Source: Rhizobium sp. (GTDB lineage Bacteria > Pseudomonadota > Gammaproteobacteria > Burkholderiales > Thiobacillaceae). From it: a stretch of DNA of 64,000 bases. Made by a program: the position numbers and the translations under genes. The notes beneath the pieces are model-generated. The model was not told where the DNA came from. It saw only the letters and a program-made list of their open reading frames with translations, and did not search any database. Below are positions 36,622-47,494 of the stretch, piece after piece (positions within the stretch are counted from its first letter, which is position 1; each line of letters starts with the position of its first letter). Where the stretch lies: the NCBI GenBank assembly GCA_019459285.1, contig JAIBEL010000072.1, positions 30,357 through 94,356 of the forward strand, given 5' to 3'.

Positions 36622-37949
36622 GCATTCCGCCCGCATCTGACGCAACTACGCAGCCACCCGGTCCCGGCAGCGAAACCGACATTGCCGCCCTGCTCGACGA
36701 GCCCACGTTGCGCGCCTGGTACCGCCGCCCCGCGCTGTGGGCCGGCGCACTGGTGCTGGCGCTGGCCGTGGCCGGCCTGTGGTATTGGCAAGCGGGCCGC
36801 ACCGCCAGTGCGGCGCCGAGCTACACTACGCAGACCGTTGGGCGGGGCAACCTGACGCTGACCGTCACCGCCAACGGCACGCTGCAACCGACCCGCTCGA
36901 TCAGCATCGGCAGCGAACTGTCGGGTACCGTTCTGAAGGTCAATGTCGACGTCAACGACCGCATCCGCAAGGGCCAGGTACTGGTCGAGCTCGACACCGC
37001 CAAGCTGCGCGACCAGATCCTGCGCTCGCGCGCAACCGTGGCTGCCGCGAATGCAAAGGTCGCGCAAACCGCCGCGACGGTGAAGGAGGCCAGGGCCGGC
37101 CTGGCGCGCTTCGAAGAAGTGGCGCGCCTGTCGGGCGGCAAGGTGCCGTCCAAGACCGAACTCGATAGCAGCCGCGCCGCGCTCGCACGCGCGATCGCCG
37201 ACGAGGCCAGCGCCCGCGCCAACGTGGCCGACGCACAGGCGGCGCTGTCCACCGACCAGATCAACCTGTCCAAGGCCTCGATCGTCGCACCGACCGACGG
37301 CGTGGTGCTCACGCGCAGCGTCGACCCCGGCAACGCGGTCGCCGCGTCGCTGCAGGCGGTGACCCTGTTCACCGTGGCCGAAGATCTGACCAAGTTGCGC
37401 CTGTGGGTGTATGTGGACGAGGCCGACGTGGGCGCGGTGAAGGTGGGCCAGGACGCCACCTTCACCGTCAGCGCCTATCCCACCCGCCAGTTCCCCGCAC
37501 GCGTCACGCGCGTGGGCTTCGGCTCGACCATCACCGACAATGTCGTCACCTACCTGACCTACCTCGACGTGGACAACGCCGACCTGAGCCTGCGCCCGGG
37601 CATGACGGCCACCGCCACCATCACCGCCACGCAGCGCAAGAACGTGCTGCTGGTGCCCAACACCGCGCTGCGTTTCACGCCCACCGCGGCGGCAACCGGC
37701 GAATCAGACAAAAAGGGTATGGGCATCAGCCTGCTGCCGCGCATGCCGCGCAGCGGCACCCGCAAGTCGGCCGCGGCCAGTGCCAGCACCGCAGCAGCCC
37801 GCCAGGTATGGGTGCTGCGCGATGGCCAGGCGGTGCCCGTGGCCGTGACGCCCGGCATCAGCGACGGCCGCATGACCGAGATCACCGGCGGCGACCTGCA
37901 GGCCGGGATGCAGGTCATCACCGATCAAAAGGCTGCGGCAGCGAAATGA
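36618..37949 (+). CDS. MacA-like periplasmic adaptor
   Basis: The 443-residue protein has a long cytoplasmic N-terminal stretch, one membrane segment (about 41-58), and an adaptor layout: lipoyl halves (VNVDVNDRIRKGQVLVELD and ASIVAPTDGVVL), an alpha hairpin between them (about 130-205), a beta-barrel domain, and a membrane-proximal domain with a Ser/Ala-rich insert about 365-395. It links the inner-membrane MacB-type transporter with the NodT channel. ATG overlaps (ATGA) at both ends show a single transcript. Confidence 0.9.
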   Translation: MSIPPASDATTQPPGPGSETDIAALLDEPTLRAWYRRPALWAGALVLALAVAGLWYWQAGRTASAAPSYTTQTVGRGNLTLTVTANGTLQPTRSISIGSELSGTVLKVNVDVNDRIRKGQVLVELDTAKLRDQILRSRATVAAANAKVAQTAATVKEARAGLARFEEVARLSGGKVPSKTELDSSRAALARAIADEASARANVADAQAALSTDQINLSKASIVAPTDGVVLTRSVDPGNAVAASLQAVTLFTVAEDLTKLRLWVYVDEADVGAVKVGQDATFTVSAYPTRQFPARVTRVGFGSTITDNVVTYLTYLDVDNADLSLRPGMTATATITATQRKNVLLVPNTALRFTPTAAATGESDKKGMGISLLPRMPRSGTRKSAAASASTAAARQVWVLRDGQAVPVAVTPGISDGRMTEITGGDLQAGMQVITDQKAAAAK

Positions 37950-38685
37950 GCGACCTGCTCATCCAGCTGCGCGGCGTCACCAAGCGCTACGGCAGCGGCG
38001 TGGCCGAGTTGATGGCGCTCAAGGGGATCGACCTGGACATCCACGCCGGCGAATTCGTCGCCATCATGGGGCCCAGCGGCTCGGGCAAGTCCACTGCGAT
38101 GAACATCCTCGGCTGCCTGGACACCCCCACCACCGGGCAATACCTGTTCAAGGGCGCGCACGTCGAGGCGCTGTCGCGCGACCAGCGGGCGCGGCTGCGG
38201 CGCCGCTATCTGGGCTTCGTGTTCCAGGGCTTCAATCTGCTGGCGCGCACCTCGGCGCAGGAGAACGTGGAGTTGCCGCTGCTGTACCGCGGCGACAGTG
38301 CCAGCGTGCGGCGCGCGGCCGCCGCCAAGGCGTTGCAGGCCGTGGGCCTGGGCGGCTGGGAACACCACACGCCGGCAGAGTTGTCCGGCGGCCAGCAGCA
38401 GCGCGTGGCGATCGCGCGCGCCATCGTCACCGAACCGGCCGTGGTGCTGGCCGACGAACCCACCGGCAACCTGGACACGCAACGCAGCCACGAGATCATG
38501 GGACTGCTGATGGCGCTGAACCAGGACCACGGCATCACCGTGCTGATGGTCACGCACGAGGCCGACATGGCCGCGTACGCGGGACGCATGGTGCATTTCA
38601 TCGACGGCCGCATCGCCGACGACGTGCCGAACCCGCACCCGACCACCACGGCACCTGGCGCACCATCGCCGGTGGAGACGCGCTG

Positions 38686-38686
<1 letters not shown>
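37946..38686 (+). CDS. MacB/LolD-type ABC transporter ATPase
   Basis: The 246-residue ATPase has Walker A GPSGSGKST, Q-loop FVFQGFNLL, signature LSGGQQQR, Walker B VVLADEPTGNLD and H-loop VMVTHEAD. It belongs to the LolD/MacB group that powers mechanotransmission-type permeases. In E. coli MacB the ATPase and permease are one chain; here they are separate genes, joined by a TGATG overlap at 38684-38688. The substrate (peptide, macrolide-like, or siderophore) is not evident. Confidence 0.93.
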
Positions 38687-39906
<1,220 letters not shown>

Positions 39907-39932
39907 GGCGCGGTGTTTTCAGGAGTTGAAAT

Positions 39933-40490
39933 ATGCAGAGCCTTTGGTATCCAATCGAGGAAGGCAAACCGGATTCCGCTACGATTATTGGGAAAACGGC
40001 GGAGGCCCCGACCGTCTGCGGTCCGCAGATACGGGTTCCCACGTGGACTCGGGGCGTAACATGGCTTTCATCGCTGATGTTCGGGGGCCTTCCCACCCTT
40101 GTCCTTGCCCAATCACCTTGCCCCGGAATCCACGTGAAAATTCTGGACATCAGAAACAGCACAGGTGGCGTCGCGTGCGCGCTGTTCGAGTCGCCAGAGG
40201 GGTTCCCTACCGAGTATCTGCGCGCGGCAACCAATATCATGGTGATAAAAATCCGGGACAAACAGGCGCGCTGCGATTTTGAAGACATCCCGCCGGGAAC
40301 GTATGCGCTGGCCGTCGTTCATGATGAAAACATGAACGGCAAACTTGACACCAACCTGCTGGGCATCCCGAAGGAAGGCTACGGTTTTTCCAATGACGCA
40401 AAGGCCTTGTTCGGCGCACCGTCGTTCCCGGCCGCCAGTTTCCCATACGACGGGCAAAACCTGGAGCTGACGATCAGCCTGAGTTACTGA
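39933..40490 (+). CDS. DUF2141 protein, exported
   Basis: The 185-residue protein ends in a DUF2141 domain: VKILDIRNSTGGVACALFES, CDFEDIPPGTYALAVVHDENMNGKLD, NLLGIPKEGYGFSNDA. The ~60-residue N-terminal part has a hydrophobic stretch (WLSSLMFGGLPTLVLA) that may be the real signal peptide, so translation may start later than 39933. Function unknown; the family is periplasmic or surface-associated. Confidence 0.8.
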   Translation: MQSLWYPIEEGKPDSATIIGKTAEAPTVCGPQIRVPTWTRGVTWLSSLMFGGLPTLVLAQSPCPGIHVKILDIRNSTGGVACALFESPEGFPTEYLRAATNIMVIKIRDKQARCDFEDIPPGTYALAVVHDENMNGKLDTNLLGIPKEGYGFSNDAKALFGAPSFPAASFPYDGQNLELTISLSY

Positions 40491-40501
40491 GCGCGCGTGG
40501 C

Positions 40502-40762
40502 ATGAAACGGGGATGTATGGGATGGAAGCGTCCATCTATCCGGGAGCGCATTCAGGCAATTGATCCCGTTCGCTTCAACGAGAAATTCCGCAGGGCCTGG
40601 CTGTTCTATCTGGCGGGTGCCGTCGAAACCTTCGAGGCCACAAACGAGATCATCAACTGCTTCCACATCACCTTCGTGAAGGGACATTTCGCGCGCAGCG
40701 AACGGCCATGCCCATCAGTCGCTTGCGGTGATGCTGACCATCGCCTCGTGGCGTGCGTTTGA
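40502..40762 (+). pseudogene. Possible C-terminal fragment of a Cfa-like methyltransferase
   Basis: The first ~58 residues (RERIQAIDPVRFNEKFRRAW, then FYLAGAVETFEA) resemble the C-terminal helix of cyclopropane-fatty-acid synthase-type methyltransferases, where F-x-x-x-W-x-FYL recurs. Nothing upstream supplies the SAM-binding part, since the previous gene ends ten bases earlier. The remainder looks random. A gene fragment is the most likely reading. Confidence 0.35.
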
Positions 40763-40854
40763 TCTCACAGCGGCAAGCAGAGTTCTGGTGTTCTCTGATG
40801 CCGTCTTGCTATCCAACGTTTGCTCCGCCTGTAATGCCCCAAGAGGTCCGGCGC

Positions 40855-40870
40855 TGTGCGCTGGCGCACG
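40855..40870. promoter_or_regulatory. TGTNCG palindrome site 5
   Basis: TGTGCGCTGGCGCACG matches TGTNCGNTRNCGNACR at all fixed positions. It lies 229 bases upstream of the CHRD gene. Confidence 0.6.
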
Positions 40871-40887
40871 GAGTAGCGGGGAGCCTG

Positions 40888-40903
40888 TGTGCGCTACCGA
40901 ACG
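40888..40903. promoter_or_regulatory. TGTNCG palindrome site 6
   Basis: TGTGCGCTACCGAACG is a full match to the palindrome. It lies 196 bases upstream of the CHRD gene; its centre is 33 bases from that of site 5, about three helical turns. Confidence 0.6.
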
Positions 40904-41098
40904 GAATGAAAACCGCGTCCGGTGCATTGTGCATGCTGGCCTGCTACGCTTTAGACATCGCCTGTTGTGCCGCCAGGATCAGTCCGATTGAGCCTGGCGA
41001 CCGGACAATGTTGATGGGCCTCCTTTGGCAATCGGATACGGCGCTTCCCCAAGCAGCTGTCGCCGGTGCGCCTTCCCTGTGTTTTTCTAGGAGTGAAC

Positions 41099-41572
41099 AT
41101 GATCCAGTCATCCAAATCCATCACGAGTCTGCTCGGCCGGGCGGCTCCGCTTGCCTTTCTGCTCATGATCTCTGCCAACTTGTACGCCCAGCAGCCCATG
41201 TCGATCACGCTGAAAGGCAGCGCCGAGGTGCCGCCGGTGAATACTGCAGCGACAGGATCCGGACAGATCACGGTGTTGCCTGACCACACAGTGAGCGGCA
41301 GCATCAAGGTGTCCGGTCTTGTCCCGACGATGGCGCACATTCATGAGGCCGCCGTCGGGAAAAATGGCCCGCCTATCATTACCCTGGTCAAAACCGCCGA
41401 CGACAGCTTTGCCGTCCCCGCCAAGGCCAGGCTGACAGATGCGCAGTACGCGAGCTTCACGGCCGGCAAGCTGTACATCAATGTGCACAGCGCCCAGTAT
41501 CCGAATGGTGAAATCCGGGCGCAACTGCTGCGCACCGAAGCGGCCGGCGCACCGACGCGCGCAGCTGACTGA
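41099..41572 (+). CDS. CHRD-domain exported protein
   Basis: The 157-residue protein has a signal peptide (LLGRAAPLAFLLMISANLYA) and a CHRD domain: LKGSAEVPPVNTAATGSGQI, the HIHEA motif, then the C-terminal NVHSAQYPNGEIRAQL signature. CHRD domains occur in secreted or surface proteins of unknown activity. AGGAGTG before ATG 41099 is a good ribosome-binding site. A DUF3309 gene follows after 25 bases. Confidence 0.9.
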   Translation: MIQSSKSITSLLGRAAPLAFLLMISANLYAQQPMSITLKGSAEVPPVNTAATGSGQITVLPDHTVSGSIKVSGLVPTMAHIHEAAVGKNGPPIITLVKTADDSFAVPAKARLTDAQYASFTAGKLYINVHSAQYPNGEIRAQLLRTEAAGAPTRAAD

Positions 41573-41597
41573 ACCGTATCCCTAGAAGGAGAATCTC

Positions 41598-41753
41598 ATG
41601 TTGGGAACCATACTATTAATCGTACTGATTTTGATGCTGATCGGCGCCATTCCGACCTGGCCGCATAGCAGGAACTGGGGCTACGGACCCAGTGGCGGGT
41701 TGGGCCTGGTGGTGATCATCGTCATCGTGCTGCTGTTGCTGGGACGGCTATGA
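41598..41753 (+). CDS. DUF3309 small membrane protein
   Basis: This 51-residue protein (too short for many gene finders) matches DUF3309: a first hydrophobic segment ([19 protein letters not shown]), the central [11 protein letters not shown] and a second segment ([14 protein letters not shown]). AGAAGGAG stands a few bases upstream. Its stop overlaps the start of the next gene (ATGA), so the two are coupled. Widespread in proteobacteria, often with stress genes, function unknown. Confidence 0.88.
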   Translation: MLGTILLIVLILMLIGAIPTWPHSRNWGYGPSGGLGLVVIIVIVLLLLGRL

Positions 41754-43096
41754 CGTATCGGTCGCGCTCCGCAGTCAGGCTGTTGCGGCCATGCTCGAGC
41801 GCGATCCTGATCGGTGCGGCGGTTCTGGCGCTCGCCGCCTGCAACGAGATGGCCACGTTGCCGGTTTCGGCCGGTACCGGACCCCACCCCACGCTGCCGC
41901 CGCCAGGGCAGACCCTGATTCCGACTGTTCACATCGCGCCCGCCAAGGGCTGGCCGTCCGGGGTGGCGCCGGCGGCGGCAGTGGGCATGCGCGTGACCGC
42001 ATTCGCTCGCGGTCTGGACCACCCGCGTTGGCTGCTCGTGCTGCCCAACGGCGATGTGCTGGTGGCGGAGACCAATGCGCCGCCCAAACCCGATGACGCC
42101 AAGGGCATCAAGGGTTGGGTGATGGGCCTGGTGATGAAACGGGCGGGTGCCGCTGTGCCGAGTGCCAATCGCATCACGCTGCTGCGCGACACCGACGGCG
42201 ACGGCGTGGCAGACCTGAGTTCGGTGCTGCTGCAAGGATTGAACTCTCCATTCGGGATGGCACTGGTGGGCGACACGCTCTACGTGGCCGACTCCGACGC
42301 GGTGCTGCGCTTTCCCTACGCCACCGGCGATACCCATATTACTGCGCCCGGCATTAAGCTAGTCGATCTGCCTGGGGGCCCGATCAACCACCACTGGACC
42401 AAGAACCTCATTGCGAGCAAGGACGGCAGCAAGCTCTACGTGACGGTGGGCTCGAACAGCAATGTGGCCGAACGGGGATTGGCGGCGGAGGTCGAGCGTG
42501 CAGCCATCTGGGAGGTGGATATCCGGAGCGGTTCGCACCGCATCTTCGCCTCCGGCCTGCGCAACCCCAATGGTCTGGCCTGGGAACCCCACAGTGGCGC
42601 GTTATGGACCGTGGTGAACGAGCGCGACGAGCTTGGCAGCGATCTGGTTCCCGACTACCTGACCTCGGTGCGCGACGGCGGCTTCTACGGCTGGCCCTAC
42701 AGCTACTTCGGCCAGCATGTCGACATACGGGTGAAGCCGCAGCGGCCCGATCTGGTAGCGCAGGCGATTACACCGGACTACGCCTTGGGGCCGCACACCG
42801 CCTCGCTGGGCCTGGCGTCCTCCGCCGGCACCACACTGCCGCACGTCTTCGCCAACGGCATGTTCATCGGCCAGCATGGCTCGTGGAACCGTCGGCCGCA
42901 TAGCGGCTATAAGGTGATCTTCGTGCCCTTCTCAAACGGCAAGCCTTCCGGCGCCCCTATCGACGTGCTGACCGGCTTTCTCAGCAAGGAAGGCAATGCC
43001 TACGGCCGGCCGGTCGGTGTAGCGCTCGACAAGCAGGGCGCGCTGCTGGTGGCCGACGATGTGGGCAATGTGGTCTGGCGCGTGAGCGCCCGGTAG
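41750..43096 (+). CDS. PQQ-type sorbosone/sugar dehydrogenase-like lipoprotein
   Basis: The 448-residue protein has a lipobox (LALAAC, Cys about residue 31) and a six-bladed propeller of the glucose/sorbosone dehydrogenase family. It shows [51 protein letters not shown], an ERDELG metal-binding motif and GQHGSWNR. In characterised members PQQ and calcium sit in the central funnel. The donor sugar or aldehyde is not evident, and no PQQ synthesis genes are in the window. It may pass electrons towards quinone, upstream of an alternative oxidase gene. Confidence 0.85.
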   Translation: MTYRSRSAVRLLRPCSSAILIGAAVLALAACNEMATLPVSAGTGPHPTLPPPGQTLIPTVHIAPAKGWPSGVAPAAAVGMRVTAFARGLDHPRWLLVLPNGDVLVAETNAPPKPDDAKGIKGWVMGLVMKRAGAAVPSANRITLLRDTDGDGVADLSSVLLQGLNSPFGMALVGDTLYVADSDAVLRFPYATGDTHITAPGIKLVDLPGGPINHHWTKNLIASKDGSKLYVTVGSNSNVAERGLAAEVERAAIWEVDIRSGSHRIFASGLRNPNGLAWEPHSGALWTVVNERDELGSDLVPDYLTSVRDGGFYGWPYSYFGQHVDIRVKPQRPDLVAQAITPDYALGPHTASLGLASSAGTTLPHVFANGMFIGQHGSWNRRPHSGYKVIFVPFSNGKPSGAPIDVLTGFLSKEGNAYGRPVGVALDKQGALLVADDVGNVVWRVSAR

Positions 43097-43218
43097 CTGC
43101 CAGGCCCCAGGCCTGATGAGGCCTGGCAAGAATGGCACCGAGACACAACGCCTGGGCAGTTCGTGCAAGGATGGCGAGGATGATGGTTCCGACTATCGGA
43201 AAGATCGAGGTGAACGAA

Positions 43219-43833
43219 ATGCCGATGCCCCCTTCGCTTGACCGCCACTACGAACCCGCAAATTTCTCCGACCGGATTGCGCATGCTTTCGTCGTGTTTC
43301 TGCGATTCTTCGCCGACACTTTCTTCGCTCGTCGCTATGGCCATCGCGCGGTAGTGCTGGAAACGGTTGCAGCTGTTCCAGGCATGGTGGGCGGTGCCCT
43401 GCAACATTTGCATTCCTTACGTCTGATCGAAGCCGATTACGGCAGGATCCGCATCCTCCTGGACGAAGCGGAGAATGAACGCATGCACTTGATGACCTTC
43501 ATTCAAATTACCCAGCCCTCCAGGCTAGAGCGCCTGCTAATCCGGCTTGCCCAAGGCGTCTTCTTCAATTTTTATTTTCTGCTTTACATGATGTCGCCCA
43601 GGATCGCGCACCGTGTCGTAGGTTACCTGGAGGAAGAAGCGGTCCACAGCTATACCGAGTATCTGGCCGGGGTGGACAACGGAACCCACGCCAACGTCCC
43701 GGCGCCCAGGATCGCGATCGATTACTGGAAGCTCGCGCCCGATGCTCGCTTGCACGACGTCATCATCGCAGTCCGCGCAGATGAGGTTCGTCACCGCGAA
43801 GTCAATCACGAACTTGCAGACGTACTGGCTTGA
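43219..43833 (+). CDS. aox: Alternative (ubiquinol) oxidase
   Basis: This 204-residue protein has the full AOX diiron pattern: Glu48 in [15 protein letters not shown], Glu87 and His90 in NERMHLMTF, a Glu of [13 protein letters not shown] (about 138-140), and Glu189/His192 in [11 protein letters not shown]. It is a monotopic inner-membrane protein that oxidises ubiquinol and reduces oxygen to water without pumping protons. Start 43219 is chosen because GAGG stands at 43207-43210; the longer frame from 43132 has no such site. AOX is uncommon in bacteria, and it sits here among oxidative-stress genes. Confidence 0.9.
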   Translation: MPMPPSLDRHYEPANFSDRIAHAFVVFLRFFADTFFARRYGHRAVVLETVAAVPGMVGGALQHLHSLRLIEADYGRIRILLDEAENERMHLMTFIQITQPSRLERLLIRLAQGVFFNFYFLLYMMSPRIAHRVVGYLEEEAVHSYTEYLAGVDNGTHANVPAPRIAIDYWKLAPDARLHDVIIAVRADEVRHREVNHELADVLA

Positions 43834-43875
43834 TCGGGATCGTTCCCGCGGAGGCATAGCTCCAGGACGATCGCG

Positions 43876-44406
43876 TTACATCATCTTGGTGTCCTTGGAG
43901 TCCCCGACCAGCGTCTGGATGACTTCGCGTGCGATCGCCGTCTCCTGCTCCGTGCGAGTCTCCGCCACCAGCACGACCTGGCCGCTGGCGATGGCATCGC
44001 GGACCAGATCCGAGAACCAGCCTTCCTTTTCCTTGTTTTCCGGACCGGTTGTGGCTCCGGCTGCGGCGCCGACCAAACCGCCCAGGCTGGCGCCCCAGCC
44101 CAGCATCACCAGAGGGGCAAGCAACGGGCTGGCAATGAACAGACTCACATTCGCCACCGCCATCGCCACGCTGCCCAGCGCGCCGATACCGGTGCCCACC
44201 GCAGTTCCGATCGCGCCGTCTACCACCATGTCCTTCAGAACTTCATTGCTGCCTTCTTTCGGCGTGGATTCGGAAGGCGCCGACTCGGCTGCGAAGATCT
44301 GCACCCGCTCGCGCGGCAGTCCGCGCGCGACAAGGGTGGAAAATGCGCTTTCGGCTTCTTCGCGGTGGGCAAAAAATCCCGATACGTGGTGGCGGTATTC
44401 GTCCAT
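43876..44406 (-). CDS. General stress protein 17M-like membrane protein
   Basis: The 176-residue protein begins with an N-terminal 17M-type fold (HHVSGFFAHREEAESAFSTLVARGLP, then RVQIF). Glycine-rich hydrophobic segments follow (GAIGTAVGTGIGALGSVAMAV, LLAPLVMLGWGASLGGLVGAA), and a C-terminal VVLVAETRTEQETAIAREVI strand-helix ends it. No activity is known. A TGTNCG palindrome lies 70 bases upstream of its start. Confidence 0.75.
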   Translation of the reverse strand: MDEYRHHVSGFFAHREEAESAFSTLVARGLPRERVQIFAAESAPSESTPKEGSNEVLKDMVVDGAIGTAVGTGIGALGSVAMAVANVSLFIASPLLAPLVMLGWGASLGGLVGAAAGATTGPENKEKEGWFSDLVRDAIASGQVVLVAETRTEQETAIAREVIQTLVGDSKDTKMM

Positions 44407-44475
44407 GATCTTCTCCCGGAGTGAGCCGTTCGTGACGGATAAATTTCTAGCCTATCCAGTGGTTGCTGGAGCGTC

Positions 44476-44491
44476 TGTGCGCTGTCGTACA
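44476..44491. promoter_or_regulatory. TGTNCG palindrome site 7
   Basis: TGTGCGCTGTCGTACA matches TGTNCGNTRNCGNACR fully, including both outer TGT and ACA. It lies 70 bases upstream of the minus-strand 17M-like gene. Confidence 0.65.
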
Positions 44492-44556
44492 GTTGCGTGA
44501 TGATCGCTGCGCGGCGCCGCATCCCGCCACCACGGGATGGCAAGGCCGTCCGCAGC

Positions 44557-45627
44557 CTATTTCGGCCGCGGACGCGACAGATTTGGCTGCACCGCCTGGA
44601 GTCGGCCGGCACGCAACTCGACCACGGCCTTCGCCACCGCGCGCGCCACATTGCGCGCTTCCTCCTGCACGGGTTCATCCTGGTCCAGGCTGTCGTGACT
44701 GGTCGCATAGGGTTCGTAGTACCCAATGAAACGATCCAGCCGCGCCTGCACGCCGGCGTCGATGAAACCCATCCAGTCGAGCCAGTCCGACAGGGCGCGG
44801 CGCGAGCCTTCGATCCCGGCCACATCGCCGTGGATAATCAGCCCGTAGACACGCCCCGCCAGATGCTGGGGGTAGTCCCATCCGGCCATCTCGAGTTCTT
44901 TTGCCTTGCTGGCATTTTTGCCCGAGGTCGAGGTGGGGTCGGGGTTGCCGCCGTCGGCGCAGACCAGGCGGTCGATCATCAGCTTCAACGGGCTGGGACT
45001 CTGGTACCAGTACACCGGCGAGACGATGATCACCGCATGGGCGGCGGTCCAGCGTTCGTAGATCTCGGCCATCCAGTCGTTGATCTGGTCGAGCGCGTGG
45101 TTGGGGTAGCAACTGCACGGCCAGTTGCACAGGGGCATCGCGGTCGACACGCAGCCCTTGCAGGGATGGATCGTGCGGCCGTATTCGGAGCTGAGCAGGC
45201 TGAGGTCGAGCACGTCGGGCTGGATGCCGGCCTGCTCCAGGATTTCGCGCGCGATCCCCAACAGCCGGAAGGTCTTGGACATCTCGCCCGGACAGGTGCC
45301 GTCGTTGCGCGCCGAGCCGCAGACCAGCAACACCCGGGACGGGCTCGCCGGGTCGGCCCAGCGCAGTTGTGCCGCGTCGATGCGCTGTTTCGTGGCAATC
45401 CACTCGGATGACAAGTCGTAGTCCGGATCGGAATAGCCCGGGCCCGCCTTCTGCGTGAAGGGGGATTTGCGGTACTCGTTGTGGGCCTGCCAGGCGATCT
45501 CCTCAAGGCGTGCAATGGATGCGTCTTCGGCACGGAACGCCGGATCGATGAAGGAGGCTTTAAATCGGACACTGAATTCGGCACGTGTAAGTGGGGCCGG
45601 TGCCTGGCCCTTGCGGATTTCAATCAT
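44557..45627 (-). CDS. Flavodoxin-fold NADPH-dependent FMN reductase-like protein
   Basis: The 356-residue protein has an N-terminal helical region (1-95) and a flavodoxin-like domain: VLLVCGSARNDGTCPGEMSKT for the FMN phosphate, then a Cys-rich loop (HPCKGCVSTAMPLCNWPCSCYP) and VIIVSPVYWYQSPSPLKLMIDRL. The C-terminal region RALSDWLDWMGF follows. The Cys cluster suggests a metal or redox site in addition to FMN. AAGGAAG stands just before ATG 45627. It is a probable quinone or flavin reductase with a palindromic site 112 bases upstream. Confidence 0.85.
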   Translation of the reverse strand: MIEIRKGQAPAPLTRAEFSVRFKASFIDPAFRAEDASIARLEEIAWQAHNEYRKSPFTQKAGPGYSDPDYDLSSEWIATKQRIDAAQLRWADPASPSRVLLVCGSARNDGTCPGEMSKTFRLLGIAREILEQAGIQPDVLDLSLLSSEYGRTIHPCKGCVSTAMPLCNWPCSCYPNHALDQINDWMAEIYERWTAAHAVIIVSPVYWYQSPSPLKLMIDRLVCADGGNPDPTSTSGKNASKAKELEMAGWDYPQHLAGRVYGLIIHGDVAGIEGSRRALSDWLDWMGFIDAGVQARLDRFIGYYEPYATSHDSLDQDEPVQEEARNVARAVAKAVVELRAGRLQAVQPNLSRPRPK

Positions 45628-45738
45628 GATGGCTTCCTTTTTCCGCCAGGCTGACAAGGCAAAGGCGCGTGGAGGTTACGGTTTTCATGGGGAGCTTTTC
45701 CTTGTGAAGCGACGTTGATGGACTGGCGCGCGGTCGTC

Positions 45739-45754
45739 TGTACGGTGCCGAACG
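45739..45754. promoter_or_regulatory. TGTNCG palindrome site 8
   Basis: TGTACGGTGCCGAACG matches the palindrome fully. It lies 112 bases upstream of the flavodoxin-like gene (minus strand). Confidence 0.6.
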
Positions 45755-45772
45755 AAATAGGGTGGAAGGCGC

Positions 45773-47098
45773 CTAGGTCGGCGGCAGATGCCTGCGGTAA
45801 CGCTTGAAGCGGCTCATCAGCGGCTTGACGCTGGTGCCGTGGACCAGGATCGAAAGCGTGACCGCAATCAGCGTCAACTGGATCAGATCCAGGGCTAGTT
45901 CTTCGGGAAGACCATGCTGGATGGCGTACATCAGGTAGTACAGCGAACCGATGCCGCGCACCCCGAACCAGCCGACCATGCCGCGTATCGGCCACGAAGT
46001 CCGCGTGCCCAACAGGCCGACGAGGACGCTCGCCGGGCGTGCCACCAGGAACAGGAACAGGGCAAGTCCCACGGCGCGCCAGCTCCAGGAGTCGAGAAAC
46101 AGCGTGCCGCCGATCAACAGGATGAGCAACAGTTCCGAGAGCCGTTCCAGATGTTCCTTGAATACCAGTGAGCCCTCACTGACGGTCGGTGCCGGCTCGT
46201 CCGGGCAGGCATCAGGGCATGCGTTTGCAACTTTCGCTTCGACGCCATCGGGTTGTGCCTGCTTCGGGGAGTCCTGCCCGGCGCCGGCGAGTTTGAGTTC
46301 AGTCTGGCGCAGCGCCACGGCAGCAAAAAACACCGCCAGAAATCCCCACGCATCGACCAGCACGCTCAATCCGTACACCACCCCGATCAGGCCGAGTCCC
46401 AGGAAGTCGTCCATGAGCTTGTGCTGGGGTGGGGTACCGCGCAATTTCCGCCCCAGATGGGCCAATGCGACACCAGCCAGGACCCCGATGGCGATTGCCG
46501 CCGCTGTGGCCCACAGCACATCGACCAGTATCCAGCGTTCGCCGAATTCACCGAGATCGTGCAGTCCGAGCAACCCCATCCCCAGCATCACAAATGGAAA
46601 GGCGCTGCCATCATTCATGCCTGCCTCGCAGGTCAAGGTGAAGCGAAGCTGATCGCGATCGCCAGGATGACGGGTCTGGACATCGGTTGCCAACACCGGA
46701 TCAGTGGGCGCCAGGATCGCGCCCAGCAGGACGCCCGCCCCCAGCGGCAGGCCGAGCAGGGTATAGGCAAAGGCGGCGACCAAACCCACGCTGAGTGTCA
46801 TGGACACCGATGCCAGCAGAACCGGTGTGCGCCAGCGGGCGAAGCTGAACGGCACGGGCATTTTGACGCCGGCGGAAAACAGCGAGATCAGCACAACCAC
46901 TTCGGTCAGCGCTTCCAGCAGCGCCGACTCCTGGAGTGGATTGAAGTGAAACAGATTGAGCACCGTAGGCCCAACCAGCAGCCCCACCGCCAGATAGACA
47001 ATGGCAGGGGTGACCGGCAGGCGTCGCAGCATGGAAGCGGTCAGGCCGCGGACGAGCAGCAGGCTGCCCACGAGCAGAAACCATTGTGCGTTAGTCAT
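45773..47098 (-). CDS. CPA1-type cation:proton antiporter
   Basis: The 441-residue protein has about 12 membrane segments and the CPA1 motifs: GLLVGPTVLNLF, the ion-binding TD pair in LAPTDPVLATD, the ND region TCEAGMNDGSAFPFV, and VRGIGSLYYLMYAIQ near the end. A hydrophilic loop rich in Asp/Cys/Pro (about 290-320) interrupts the hydrophobic pattern, with a Cys pair (ACPDACPD). It should exchange Na+ or K+ for protons. It is divergent from katE across a 396-base region carrying a palindromic site. Confidence 0.87.
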   Translation of the reverse strand: MTNAQWFLLVGSLLLVRGLTASMLRRLPVTPAIVYLAVGLLVGPTVLNLFHFNPLQESALLEALTEVVVLISLFSAGVKMPVPFSFARWRTPVLLASVSMTLSVGLVAAFAYTLLGLPLGAGVLLGAILAPTDPVLATDVQTRHPGDRDQLRFTLTCEAGMNDGSAFPFVMLGMGLLGLHDLGEFGERWILVDVLWATAAAIAIGVLAGVALAHLGRKLRGTPPQHKLMDDFLGLGLIGVVYGLSVLVDAWGFLAVFFAAVALRQTELKLAGAGQDSPKQAQPDGVEAKVANACPDACPDEPAPTVSEGSLVFKEHLERLSELLLILLIGGTLFLDSWSWRAVGLALFLFLVARPASVLVGLLGTRTSWPIRGMVGWFGVRGIGSLYYLMYAIQHGLPEELALDLIQLTLIAVTLSILVHGTSVKPLMSRFKRYRRHLPPT

Positions 47099-47494
47099 GG
47101 CGCGATCGGCTCATTGATTTACCCGTTTGATGTGAGTGTCGTGGCGGTGATGTGGGGCAGTGAATCCGGCAGGATTCGGTCATCCATATCACCCTGGGGG
47201 CGTTGCGTGGGCTATTCGCTTATTGTGGCTGATCAGGTCCAGCTGGTTCACGATAACCGCATTCACAGTGCGCCGGCGTACGCCACCGTACAGACCAGTT
47301 TGCTTTGTCCATCTAAGGTGCAGCAGTGACAAGCGTATTCATTGAAGACCTGCATTGAAGACCTGCCATCAGCAAGCAAACCCACGTTGATTGATCCTGC
47401 GCTTCTTGTCAAAAATGTGTATTCCTAACAACACCGAGGCACCCGCGCATGGCGACAGCGAACAGATTGTCGGGACTCACCCAGGAGATCGATC
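47099..47494. other. Divergent control region between antiporter and katE
   Basis: No gene was seen in these 396 bases. It holds one palindromic site, listed separately. The 100 bases before katE are locally AT-richer (AAAAATGTGTATTCCTAAC at about 47411-47430), suitable for a promoter. Confidence 0.5.
47277..47292. promoter_or_regulatory. TGTNCG palindrome site 9
   Basis: On the minus strand TGTACGGTGGCGTACG matches the palindrome fully. It lies between the divergent antiporter (179 bases away) and katE (203 bases away). Confidence 0.6.

Larger units (their letters stand above)
40763..41098. other. Intergenic region upstream of the CHRD gene
   Basis: These 336 bases contain no convincing gene. 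Two palindromic sites, 17 bases apart, are present and listed separately. Confidence 0.45.
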
